From: Lachnospiraceae bacterium UBA4380 | Lineage (GTDB): Bacteria; Bacillota; Clostridia; Lachnospirales; Lachnospiraceae | Assembly (NCBI GenBank): GCA_002390025.1 | Contig: DGRU01000114.1 | Coordinates: 1 to 7,107 of the forward strand | DNA length: 7,107 nt | Direction: 5' to 3' | Part shown: positions 1-5,800 of the stretch, one piece after another | How the letters are laid out: every line of letters begins with the position of its first letter | Numbering within the stretch: the stretch's first letter is position 1 | The notes under the pieces: model-generated | Database searches by the model: none | What the model was told of the DNA's origin: nothing | The model's input: the letters and a program-made list of their open reading frames with translations, nothing else | Made by a program: the position numbers and the translations under genes

Positions 1-716
1 CTGTAATCGTTGAATGTCTCTTCGATAAAAATATCTTCCTCGGGAAAGTCCAGTTCCTTCATTCGTTCACGAAAACCCAGCATGCGCAGCCTGTGGCCCT
101 CGAATTTTCTGTTGCCCAGGGCGATGAGGATCTGTTCTCCGGGACGAATGCTCTTGCTCATCATCTGCGCCGCGAGCCGGCCGGATTTTCTGATGTCCTC
201 TCCAACAAAAAGAAGCCTTCCCGAATCGGGCAGATCTGTGTTGAAAGTGACACAGGGGATCCCTCTCTCCTTCAGCGCCAGGAGTTCCTTTTCGACCGTC
301 TGATCCTGAAATACACAAACCGAAAGGCCGTCGACATCCAGATCCGCCAATTCTCTCAGGAGCCGGACTGCCTCTTCCGGAAGCTCGGTCCTGCACTGTC
401 TGATCACTATTTCCACCCGGGCATCTTCCAGTTCTGCCTGCGCCTCATTGATTCCCAGCTGGACCTCGTCGAGAAACTGGTGGCCGTAGCCCCAGTTCGG
501 AAGCAGAACGCCCAGGCGCAGCGGCCTGAGTCCCGTATCCTGTTCCCTCAGATGCATATCTCTGGGAGATTCATATCCTACCTCGCGGGCAATCTGAAGC
601 ACACGCTCCCTCACCTCCGCTTTTACATAGGAGCGGTTGTTCAGAACGCGGTCAACAGTGCCTCTCGACACGCCCGCAAGATCTGCGATTGTCTGTATGG
701 TCGGTTTTTTCCCCAA
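1..716 (-). CDS. LacI-family transcriptional regulator, partial (C-terminus beyond window)
   Basis: This is a DNA-binding repressor or activator of the LacI/GalR family, probably responding to a sugar or related small molecule. The visible 238 residues begin with a LacI helix-turn-helix and hinge (about residues 5-50, with IADLAGVSRGTVDRVLNNRS and a VRERVLQIAREVGY tail). A periplasmic-binding-protein-like effector domain follows from about residue 66 (LRLGVLLPNWG, then VDGLSVCVFQ, GIPCVTFNTDLP and a FVGEDIRKSGRLAAQMM segment). The fold resembles the ribose-binding type, so a pentose, hexose or polyol effector is possible but not shown. The start is TTG at 716-714: an in-frame TAA lies two codons upstream, GGAAAGGCGG precedes it at normal spacing, and no ATG occurs before the helix-turn-helix. 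Family members are usually about 330-350 residues, so roughly 100 lie outside the window. The regulated genes are not visible. Confidence 0.9.
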   Translation of the reverse strand, partial: MGKKPTIQTIADLAGVSRGTVDRVLNNRSYVKAEVRERVLQIAREVGYESPRDMHLREQDTGLRPLRLGVLLPNWGYGHQFLDEVQLGINEAQAELEDARVEIVIRQCRTELPEEAVRLLRELADLDVDGLSVCVFQDQTVEKELLALKERGIPCVTFNTDLPDSGRLLFVGEDIRKSGRLAAQMMSKSIRPGEQILIALGNRKFEGHRLRMLGFRERMKELDFPEEDIFIEETFNDY

Positions 717-1057
717 TGATTACCGCCTTTCCGAATAACAATAGTATCCGCATCTGAAAACAGGAGCAACTTCATCCGGCCCCGGTTCCATGCAGGCCCC
801 TCTCTCCTATGGTTCTGCGTATCTGCCAACAGCCGCACTCGAATAACATCTGTTCTCTACAGCGTGCTTATTCGCTATTGTTTACATCTCAGCTGTCCAT
901 CCGGCGTGCTTATCTCCATCGAACACAAATGTCGTTGTATCTTTAGCGTGCATAGCCGCGTCACGTCACAGCAAAGATCGTTTGCACGCATATACTCATT
1001 TGAATTATTATACATTTTTTCTTTATATGCAAGTATTTTCTAAATACTCCCAATAAA
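717..1057. other. Gene-free spacer upstream of lacI with a 42-base-spaced motif
   Basis: No credible gene is seen here. The stretch separates the LacI-family gene from the terminator of the antiporter gene and turns AT-rich after about 990. Its main feature is a nine-base motif, GCGTGCTTA at 862-870 and 904-912 and GCGTGCATA at 946-954, with starts exactly 42 bases apart. An inverted TGCACGC lies at 983-989. The spacing equals about four helical turns, which would put the copies on one face of the DNA, as regulator sites often are. The motif is short and chance cannot be excluded. Confidence 0.4.
741..769 (-). promoter_or_regulatory. Candidate promoter for the LacI-family gene
   Basis: Read on the minus strand, TTGCTC (769-764) and TACTAT (746-741) are separated by 17 bases and lie just upstream of the lacI ribosome site. 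The -35 matches consensus at only three positions and the -10 at four, so this is a modest candidate. A second possible -10, a perfect TATAAT at 1012-1007 on the minus strand, has no good -35 at proper distance. If used, it would give a leader of nearly 300 bases. Confidence 0.3.
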
Positions 1058-1106
1058 ACAGCCCGAATATCTGCACGAAATGCCTGTGCAGAATATTCGG
1101 GGCTGT
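1051..1106 (-). terminator. Intrinsic terminator of the antiporter gene
   Basis: The arms at 1058-1076 (ACAGCCCGAATATCTGCAC) and 1086-1106 pair over nearly their whole length with two single-base bulges and a nine-base loop. Read on the minus strand, the GC-rich base GGCTGT runs into TTTTATTG (1058-1051), the expected U-tract. It lies about 45 bases past the antiporter stop codon and should insulate the downstream LacI-family gene, which therefore needs its own promoter. Confidence 0.8.
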
Positions 1107-1151
1107 ATCAGTCCTGCGGATACCCGGTCTCTATTTAAATGATCAATAACC

Positions 1152-2459
1152 TCAGCTCATCAGGATCGAAATCACCACAAAGACTGCCAGTATAAAGGGA
1201 TACATCAGAAAGGGAATCAGCGAGACGCTCGCCACACCCGCTATATTGGCCGCCACCAGAAGCTGGGCTCCGTAAGGGATGATTCCCTGCATGATGCAGG
1301 AACAGGTATCCAGAAGCGATGCAGTCATTTTGGGGTCGACCTTGTACTCACGGCTGATGTCCCTCGCAATAGGCGCCGCGATGACGATGGCGACCGTATT
1401 GTTGGCAGTGGCAAGATCCATGAAGACAGTCAGGAAAGCGATTCCGAACATACCTCCCCGCCTGCTGTCCGCGCTCCTGCGGATCATGGCAAGGATAGCG
1501 GCAAATCCGCCGTTCTCCTTCATCAGCGCGGCGATGGATGCCACCAGGATCGTGACGATCATCGTCTCAAACATGCCCGAAATACCCGCCCCCATGGAGG
1601 ACAGAGCAGTCGCGTAGGTCAGAGATCCGGTAAGCATGCCCACAAGGATAAACAGAAGCGTGCCGGTTATCAGCACAATAAAGACATTGATTCCCAGGAC
1701 AGACATGACCAGGACAATGAAATAGGGCAGCGCCTGCCAGATATTGAAGTCGAATTCTCCGATCTGCGCGCCGCGGCTCAGGATGGCATAGACAATCAGG
1801 ATCACAAAGGTGATCGCCGCCGCAGGCAGCGCCACACGGATATTGGTGCGGAACTTGTCTTTCATTTCCACGCCCTGTGTCTTGGTAGCCGCAATCGTCG
1901 TATCGGAAATAAAGGAGAGGTTGTCTCCGAACATCGCGCCGCCTACGACAACGCCTACGCACAGAGGCAGAAGAAGATTTCCGTTCTTCGACACCGCGCA
2001 GGCAATCGGCGCCAGCACGCTGATCGTTCCGACACTGGTTCCCATTGCCATAGAGATCAGGCAGGCGATCACGAACAGTCCGGGCACCGCGAATCGTCCC
2101 GGTATGATACTCAGCAGAAGGTTTGCCGTACTGGAAGCTCCTCCCGCCTCTCCGGCAATCCCGCTGAATGCGCCCGCCATGATGAAGATGAACAGCATGA
2201 TCACTATATTATCATCGCCTATTCCTTGTGCGCAGATATGTATTTTTTCATCAAAGGACTGCTTCCTGTTCTGTAAAAAAGCCGCGATCAGCGAAATGGA
2301 GAAGGCCAGAACGACAGACACCACATAAAATCCCATCTGCCCTTCTTCCTTAGCGACATATTCAAAAAAGATTCCGTTTCCGAGATATAAGATCAGAAAC
2401 AACGCGATCGGCAGAAGCGCAGCCGCATTCGGCCGCACCTTTTTTTCTTTCGTACTCAT
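1152..2459 (-). CDS. NhaC-family Na+/H+ antiporter
   Basis: A 435-residue inner-membrane secondary transporter that most likely exchanges cytoplasmic Na+ (or a related solute) for protons. Alternating hydrophobic stretches run through most of the protein, suggesting about ten or more membrane segments. NhaC-type signatures are visible: MGTSVGTISVLAPIA (about 139-153), GDNLSFISDTTIAAT (178-192), TANNTVAIVIAAPIA (351-365) and QGIIPYGAQLL (391-401). The family also includes malate/lactate antiporters such as MleN, so the substrate is not certain. I chose the ATG at 2459 because AAGGGAGAG sits a few bases upstream. A longer reading to 2555 adds 32 polar residues without a ribosome site. The gene ends at the strong hairpin at 1051-1106 and appears monocistronic. 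It is divergent from the polymerase operon across a 457-base spacer. Confidence 0.92.
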   Translation of the reverse strand: MSTKEKKVRPNAAALLPIALFLILYLGNGIFFEYVAKEEGQMGFYVVSVVLAFSISLIAAFLQNRKQSFDEKIHICAQGIGDDNIVIMLFIFIMAGAFSGIAGEAGGASSTANLLLSIIPGRFAVPGLFVIACLISMAMGTSVGTISVLAPIACAVSKNGNLLLPLCVGVVVGGAMFGDNLSFISDTTIAATKTQGVEMKDKFRTNIRVALPAAAITFVILIVYAILSRGAQIGEFDFNIWQALPYFIVLVMSVLGINVFIVLITGTLLFILVGMLTGSLTYATALSSMGAGISGMFETMIVTILVASIAALMKENGGFAAILAMIRRSADSRRGGMFGIAFLTVFMDLATANNTVAIVIAAPIARDISREYKVDPKMTASLLDTCSCIMQGIIPYGAQLLVAANIAGVASVSLIPFLMYPFILAVFVVISILMS

Positions 2460-2515
2460 ACACTCTCCCTTTTCGGACACTGATTTTCCCTCCCGGTCAG
2501 TATCCCTGTCCTGCA

Positions 2516-2530
2516 TTACAACTTTTGTAA
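2516..2530. promoter_or_regulatory. Perfect short palindrome in the antiporter leader (possible operator)
   Basis: TTACAA-CTT-TTGTAA is a perfect six-base inverted repeat around a three-base centre, about 57 bases upstream of the antiporter ATG. The position and symmetry suit a dimeric regulator. No regulator is identified, and the low complexity means chance is possible. Confidence 0.3.
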
Positions 2531-2662
2531 CAAAAAGCTCTGCGACCTGTCCCAAACTCCGTTTTTATCGTCTTCTTGAATACAGGGGCCGCGCTCCCGG
2601 CTGCCGCCTCTCCGAAAACCCATATGGACAAATCGCACTGCGCGCACAAGCGCACAAAACTC

Positions 2663-2691
2663 AGTGTACCACCTTTCGGCCGTGAAAACAA
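2663..2691 (-). promoter_or_regulatory. Candidate antiporter promoter
   Basis: On the minus strand, TTGTTT (2691-2686) and TACACT (2668-2663) are separated by 17 bases and lie about 205 bases upstream of the antiporter start. Matches to consensus are three and four of six. If correct, the palindrome at 2516-2530 would lie in the transcribed leader. This is a weak call made because no better pair was seen. Confidence 0.25.
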
Positions 2692-2806
2692 AACATTCTT
2701 GCAGTAAATGAGGATTCTTTTGAAATCTTTTGAAATAATCACAGCCGCACTGCAGAGTATCGGAAGCGGTTCCGGAATATTTATGGAGCTTTTTAGAACT
2801 TTCAGG

Positions 2807-2835
2807 TTGACAGCCCGCATCTGCCGTCTTATCAT
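2807..2835 (+). promoter_or_regulatory. Strong sigma-A promoter of the polymerase-yolD operon
   Basis: A perfect TTGACA (2807-2812) and a five-of-six TATCAT (2830-2835) are separated by exactly 17 bases. Transcription should begin near 2842, giving a leader of about 75 bases before the polymerase ATG. The predicted start abuts the repeated element at 2843-2874, so a bound repressor would block initiation. Confidence 0.75.
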
Positions 2836-2842
2836 AAAATAC

Positions 2843-2874
2843 ATAAAGTTCCACTTTGAAGTTCCTGTTAATTC
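2843..2874 (+). promoter_or_regulatory. Putative operator shared with the xre promoter
   Basis: The core ATAAAGTTCCA is identical to that at 5125-5135, and the full 32-base element matches at 23 positions. It contains AAGTTCC twice with a 13-base period, and a weaker AATTC a further 10 bases on. AAAGTTCC starts 10 bases after the -10 box, exactly as in the xre promoter. The likely binder is the XRE protein encoded downstream; this assignment is inferred from the shared site, not shown. Confidence 0.6.
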
Positions 2875-2916
2875 GTATATATCTCCGGAATTGCAGTCCT
2901 GCGTCAGCAATGAGCC

Positions 2917-4362
2917 ATGAACGAACACAGCGAACCCGGCGTCACGGGAGAAAATATCTATATTGCCATCGACATGAAATCCTTTTACGCATCTGTCGAG
3001 TGCGTCCACCGCGGATATGACCCGCTCAGGGCAAATCTGCTCGTTGCGGACCCGTCCCGCTCCGATCAGACCATCTGCCTGGCGGTCAGCCCCGCCCTGA
3101 AAGCCATCGGAGTTCCAAGCCGCCCCAGGCTTTTTGAGGCAAAGCAAGCCATCCGCCGGTATGAGAGGCAGCACCGCACAAAGGTCTGCTACGAAATCGC
3201 CGTCCCCCGGATGGCGGAATACGAGCGTGTCTCCGCCCGGATCTATTCGGTGTATCTGAAGTATGTCGCGACAGAGGACATCCATGTCTACTCCATTGAC
3301 GAAGTATTCATCAACTGCACTCCCTACCTGCATTTCTACAGTTATGCCGCTGCCCTGCAGTCCCGGAAAAGCGGAAGCTTCGTCCACCCGGCCCATGTGA
3401 TGGCCATGACCATCATCCGGGACGTCCTCAGGACAACCGGCATCACCGCGACCGTCGGGATCGGCACAAACCTCTACCTGGCCAAGGTCGCCATGGATAT
3501 TGTCGCCAAAAAAGCGCCGCCGGACGCGGACGGCGTGCGCATTGCGGAGCTGAACGAAGACTCCTACTGCTTCCTGCTGTGGGACCACCGGCCGCTCACC
3601 GACTTCTGGCAGATAGGCCCGGGCAAAATGCGCCGTCTGCATTCCCTCCATCTGTACACCATGGGGGATATCGCGGCCAGGTCCCAATGGGACGAAGCCC
3701 TCTTCTACAAGACCTTCGGCATTGACGGGGAGATCCTGATCGACCATGCGTGGGGCATGGAGCCGGTGACCATGCAGGACATCAAGAGCTATCACACGGA
3801 TGACCACAGCATCTCCAACGGCCAGGTCCTGCCCAGGACATATTCCTATGAAGAGGCCAGGATTGCCTTTACGGAGATGATCGAGCTTCTCTGCGCGGAT
3901 ATGTACAGAAAAAACGTGGTCTGCAGGGGCGTGACCTGGTGGGTCAGCTATGACTGGAAGAGCCTGGAGCACTGCCCGGAATATGACGGGCCTCTGGCCG
4001 TCGACTTTTACGGAAGGCTCCACCCAAGACACAGTAACGGAACCTTCCGCCTGCCCGTCCCCTCCGCCAGCGTCTCAACCATCCGCAAGGGCCTGCTGGA
4101 ACAGTTTGATCAAAAGACAGATCACCGCCTGCTCTACAGGCGGCTCGGTGTCAATGCCATCAGGATCAGGGAGGACACCGGCGTCTGCCAGCTGGATCTC
4201 TTCACTGACTATGACGCGCTGGAAAAAGAGAGGAGGATCCAGGGCGCAATGCTGGAGATCCGCAGACGCTTCGGTCCCAACGCCGTCCTCAAGGGTTTCA
4301 ATCTGCTCGAGGGCGCGATGACCAGAGAGCGGAACACGCAGATCGGCGGCCACAAGGCATGA
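2917..4362 (+). CDS. Y-family translesion DNA polymerase (UmuC/UvrX-like)
   Basis: This 481-residue enzyme should copy past damaged template bases at low fidelity, acting at stalled replication forks. The catalytic core is intact: YIAIDMKSFYASVE (15-28) supplies the first metal-binding Asp19, and VYSIDEVFIN (124-133) supplies Asp128 and Glu129. GITATVGIGTNLYLAKVAMDIVAK (175-198) is the conserved palm/thumb junction, and IGPGKMRRL (233-241) is the helix-hairpin-helix. QLDLF at 425-429 fits the sliding-clamp-binding consensus, and the protein ends in RERNTQIGGHK, typical of Bacillota UvrX/YqjW-like members. Length is normal for that group. ATG 2917 is the first possible start because an in-frame TGA lies at 2911-2913, but no good Shine-Dalgarno precedes it, so translation may be inefficient. 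It heads a probable operon with the YolD gene and has a strong promoter with a putative operator over the start site. Confidence 0.95.
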   Translation: MNEHSEPGVTGENIYIAIDMKSFYASVECVHRGYDPLRANLLVADPSRSDQTICLAVSPALKAIGVPSRPRLFEAKQAIRRYERQHRTKVCYEIAVPRMAEYERVSARIYSVYLKYVATEDIHVYSIDEVFINCTPYLHFYSYAAALQSRKSGSFVHPAHVMAMTIIRDVLRTTGITATVGIGTNLYLAKVAMDIVAKKAPPDADGVRIAELNEDSYCFLLWDHRPLTDFWQIGPGKMRRLHSLHLYTMGDIAARSQWDEALFYKTFGIDGEILIDHAWGMEPVTMQDIKSYHTDDHSISNGQVLPRTYSYEEARIAFTEMIELLCADMYRKNVVCRGVTWWVSYDWKSLEHCPEYDGPLAVDFYGRLHPRHSNGTFRLPVPSASVSTIRKGLLEQFDQKTDHRLLYRRLGVNAIRIREDTGVCQLDLFTDYDALEKERRIQGAMLEIRRRFGPNAVLKGFNLLEGAMTRERNTQIGGHKA

Positions 4363-4403
4363 GCACTGCTCTATGATTCTGCGCCCCGCCGGCAGCGCAT
4401 AGG

Positions 4404-4437
4404 ATCCGGCATACATGTTTGCGGGCACCTGCCGGAT
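4404..4437 (+). other. Inverted repeat in the polymerase-yolD spacer
   Basis: ATCCGGCA (4404-4411) and TGCCGGAT (4430-4437) form a perfect eight-base stem with an 18-base loop, ending five bases before the yolD ribosome site. A further GCCGGCA just upstream (about 4388-4394) could pair with the same right arm instead, giving two mutually exclusive folds. No U-tract follows, so it is not an intrinsic terminator. It may affect mRNA processing or yolD translation. Confidence 0.4.
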
Positions 4438-4457
4438 ATTGAAAGGAGTACATAGAT

Positions 4458-5039
4458 ATGTCTGCCTCATTGCAAAATACAAATCCACAATATACAGGCA
4501 TAGGAAATATGTCCATGCCGGCAAACTTCCGCCATGCCGAGATTTTCCGCCGGGGCAGGCCCCGCCACGGAAAGCCGGGCGTGCTTTCCACCTACGACGC
4601 CTTCTACATCAGGCACCCTCCCATGAGCACCCTGCGCCGCGCCAAGCTCTTTGCCCCCTTTGACGCACTTGCCGGATTTAGCGGCCGCATCACCGCAAAA
4701 GAAATTTTGTACGAAGACCGACAGCTTCTGACAGAAGAAGAAAGAGAGGAGCTGGACCGCCGTCTCGCTGTCATCCGCAGCCTCGCTCCCGACACCCGGA
4801 CAGCAAGGGAAAACCGGATCCGCATTGAAGTCACATATTTTTCTCCCTGTGAAGATCCCGAATCGGAATCCTTCGGAAGCGGGCGGGGCCAATACCGGAC
4901 CGCCGCCGGCATCGTCCGCAAAATCGACATTCTGAAACACAGAATCCTGGTCGGAGACGAAAGCATCGATCTCGACACTGTAACTGCACTCTCCGGAAAC
5001 CCGCTCCTCGAGCAGATTTTTCCCGGTGAAACTGCGTAA
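4458..5039 (+). CDS. YolD-like protein, partner of the Y-family polymerase
   Basis: A 193-residue soluble protein of the YolD-like family. The core signature is YDAFYIRHPPM followed by RRAKLFAPFDALAGF (46-74). An acidic helix follows (LTEEEREELDRRL, 91-103), then two strand-rich segments, IRIEVTYFSP (121-130) and GIVRKIDILKHRILVGDESIDLDTV (151-175). YolD-family genes commonly follow UvrX/YqjW-type polymerases (for example yqjW-yqjX in Bacillus subtilis), so an accessory role in translesion synthesis is likely, though the biochemical role is unknown. The first 45 residues are a basic, low-conservation-looking extension that makes the protein longer than the usual 110-150 residues. The start is well supported by AAAGGAG (4442-4448) nine bases upstream. 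It lies 95 bases after the polymerase stop with no terminator between, consistent with co-transcription. Confidence 0.85.
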   Translation: MSASLQNTNPQYTGIGNMSMPANFRHAEIFRRGRPRHGKPGVLSTYDAFYIRHPPMSTLRRAKLFAPFDALAGFSGRITAKEILYEDRQLLTEEEREELDRRLAVIRSLAPDTRTARENRIRIEVTYFSPCEDPESESFGSGRGQYRTAAGIVRKIDILKHRILVGDESIDLDTVTALSGNPLLEQIFPGETA

Positions 5040-5040
5040 T

Positions 5041-5053
5041 CCACGCTGCGTGG
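5041..5053 (+). other. Small hairpin just after yolD
   Basis: CCACG-CTG-CGTGG forms a five-base stem immediately after the yolD stop codon. No T-run follows, so it is a poor terminator. Read-through from the polymerase-yolD operon into xre remains possible. Confidence 0.25.
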
Positions 5054-5088
5054 TGCAGGTCATCATTCCCTTCACGAACCTCATTTCA

Positions 5089-5117
5089 TTGACAAAAATC
5101 GGCCGCACAGGTAATAT
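5089..5117 (+). promoter_or_regulatory. Promoter of the xre-immA unit
   Basis: A perfect TTGACA (5089-5094) lies 17 bases from TAATAT (5112-5117). The start of transcription should fall near 5124, right at the repeated element 5125-5156. The -10 matches consensus at four of six positions, weaker than at the polymerase promoter. This layout suits autoregulation of the repressor gene. Confidence 0.68.
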
Positions 5118-5124
5118 GAACGAA

Positions 5125-5156
5125 ATAAAGTTCCATTGGTAACTTCTCTTTAGTTC
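5125..5156 (+). promoter_or_regulatory. Putative operator of the xre promoter, copy of 2843-2874
   Basis: It shares the 11-base ATAAAGTTCCA core and 23 of 32 positions with the polymerase-promoter element, at the same 10-base distance from the -10 box to AAAGTTCC. Half-site-like units are AAGTTCC, AACTTCT and TAGTTCA at 13- and 10-base steps. AAGTT and AACTT also form an inverted pair eight bases apart. The match to a canonical LexA box (GAAC-N4-GTTC) is absent. Confidence 0.6.
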
Positions 5157-5193
5157 ATCCAGAAGGCACCCTGTTGAAAGGAGCGTGCAGACT

Positions 5194-5622
5194 ATGGCAA
5201 CATTCCCCGAAAAAGTGAAGCATGCCAGATCCGAACTGGGCCTGACCCAGGCGGAGCTCGGAGAAGCCACCGGTGTTTCGCTGCGGACCATCCTCGATTA
5301 TGAGAAAGGGAAAAAAGTCCCCCGCCAGGCCACCCTCCTCAAACTGGCCAGAGCCCTGAAGGTTTCCTCCCGTTTCCTGACAGATGACAGCTGCGACGAT
5401 CCCCTTGAAGAGATCGCAAAAGACAGCTACATCATGGAAGCCCGCAAGAGCTACGGCGCAAAGGGCGGCCGTGAGATCGACGCCCTGCTCAGCGAAAGCG
5501 TGGCCCTCTTCGCCGGCGGAGACATCCCCCAGGAAGAGAAAGACAGGTTCTTTGAAGCCCTCATGACAGCCTACGTCAAGAGCAAAGAAGCTGCGAAAAA
5601 GACCTACGGCCGCAAAAAATGA
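5194..5622 (+). CDS. XRE-family repressor, ImmR/DdrO-like
   Basis: A 142-residue transcriptional repressor. Residues 5-62 form an XRE helix-turn-helix (KVKHARSELGLTQAELGEATGVS, then RTILDYEKGKKVPR and LLKLARALKVS). Residues 72-142 form a charged helical C-terminal domain (MEARKSYGAKGGREIDALL, then ALFAGGDIPQEEKDRFFEAL), probably for dimerization. There is no S24 self-cleavage domain, so inactivation would need a separate protease, which the next gene can supply. The start is ATG 5194: AAAGGAG (5177-5183) lies ten bases upstream, whereas an upstream in-frame GTG at 5185 is only one base from it. The promoter carries the element also found at the polymerase promoter, suggesting control of both. 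The TGA stop is the first triplet of a 72-bp palindrome, so insertion of that element may have reset the C-terminus. Target genes and cleavage are inferred from family pairs. Confidence 0.85.
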   Translation: MATFPEKVKHARSELGLTQAELGEATGVSLRTILDYEKGKKVPRQATLLKLARALKVSSRFLTDDSCDDPLEEIAKDSYIMEARKSYGAKGGREIDALLSESVALFAGGDIPQEEKDRFFEALMTAYVKSKEAAKKTYGRKK

Positions 5623-5691
5623 GACACAGGGGACGGTTCTGATTGTCTCATTGCGCACAATGAGACAATCAGAACCGTCCCCTGTGTCTCA
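5620..5691. repeat. 72-bp near-perfect palindrome (REP/MITE-like element)
   Basis: Two 36-base arms (5620-5655 and 5656-5691) are exact reverse complements except for one C/A mismatch beside the centre. Each arm begins TGAGACA and holds TGTCTCA further in (5644-5650 on the left), so each can also fold alone, giving either one long hairpin or two short ones. The GGGACGGTTCT core resembles, from memory, a dispersed palindromic repeat found in many clostridial genomes; I cannot search to confirm. It overlaps the xre stop codon and lies between xre and the peptidase gene. No T-run follows, so it is probably not a simple terminator, but it could lower or process the downstream mRNA. Confidence 0.85.
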
Positions 5692-5716
5692 GAACCAGCG
5701 CGGAGCCATCGCTTTA

Positions 5717-5736
5717 CTGTCCTGTTTTCGGGACAG
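5717..5736 (+). other. Short hairpin upstream of the peptidase gene
   Basis: CTGTCC and GGACAG flank an eight-base loop. Downstream, CTGTC (5772-5776) and GACAG (5784-5788) form a second small stem that touches the first bases of the peptidase ribosome site. Neither has a U-tract. No convincing promoter was found in 5692-5800; TATGAT at 5747-5752 lacks a good -35. Confidence 0.25.
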
Positions 5737-5800
5737 GTCCGCAGTCTATGATTATGCTGTGTACACTGTATCTGTCTGTGCCTGACAGGAGGGCCGGTCC

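Larger units (their letters stand above)
2460..2916. other. Divergent spacer between antiporter and polymerase genes
   Basis: No supported gene is present. Towards the left it holds the antiporter leader and its weak promoter candidate. Towards the right it holds the strong polymerase promoter and operator. A 70-codon reading frame at 2708-2920 overlaps the polymerase ATG as ATGA, but it has no ribosome site and the polymerase promoter lies inside it, so I do not call it a gene. A tandem GCGCACAA/CGCACAA repeat at about 2642-2657 is unexplained. Confidence 0.5.

Noticed and set aside
93..719. A 208-codon plus-strand frame over the LacI-family gene
   Set aside because: The minus strand encodes a clear LacI helix-turn-helix and effector domain here; the plus frame is its shadow.
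2708..2920. A 70-codon plus-strand frame whose stop overlaps the polymerase ATG as ATGA
   Set aside because: It has no ribosome site, and the strong polymerase promoter would start transcription inside it, so the overlap is likely accidental.
2497..4032. A 511-codon open frame on the minus strand opposite the polymerase gene
   Set aside because: It lies antisense to a polymerase with intact catalytic motifs, has no recognisable domain, and crosses the promoter region. Its length reflects codon bias of the sense gene.
5118..5133. GAAC-N8-GTTC in the xre promoter as a LexA box
   Set aside because: The Gram-positive LexA box has a four-base spacer, and the GAAC half is not present at the matching place in the polymerase promoter.
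5185..5193. GTG start for the xre gene
   Set aside because: It is one base from the Shine-Dalgarno sequence, too close for initiation; ATG 5194 has a suitable spacing.
4467..5291. A 274-codon minus-strand frame opposite yolD and the xre promoter
   Set aside because: It is antisense to a recognised YolD-like gene and runs through the xre promoter and operator; no domain is visible.
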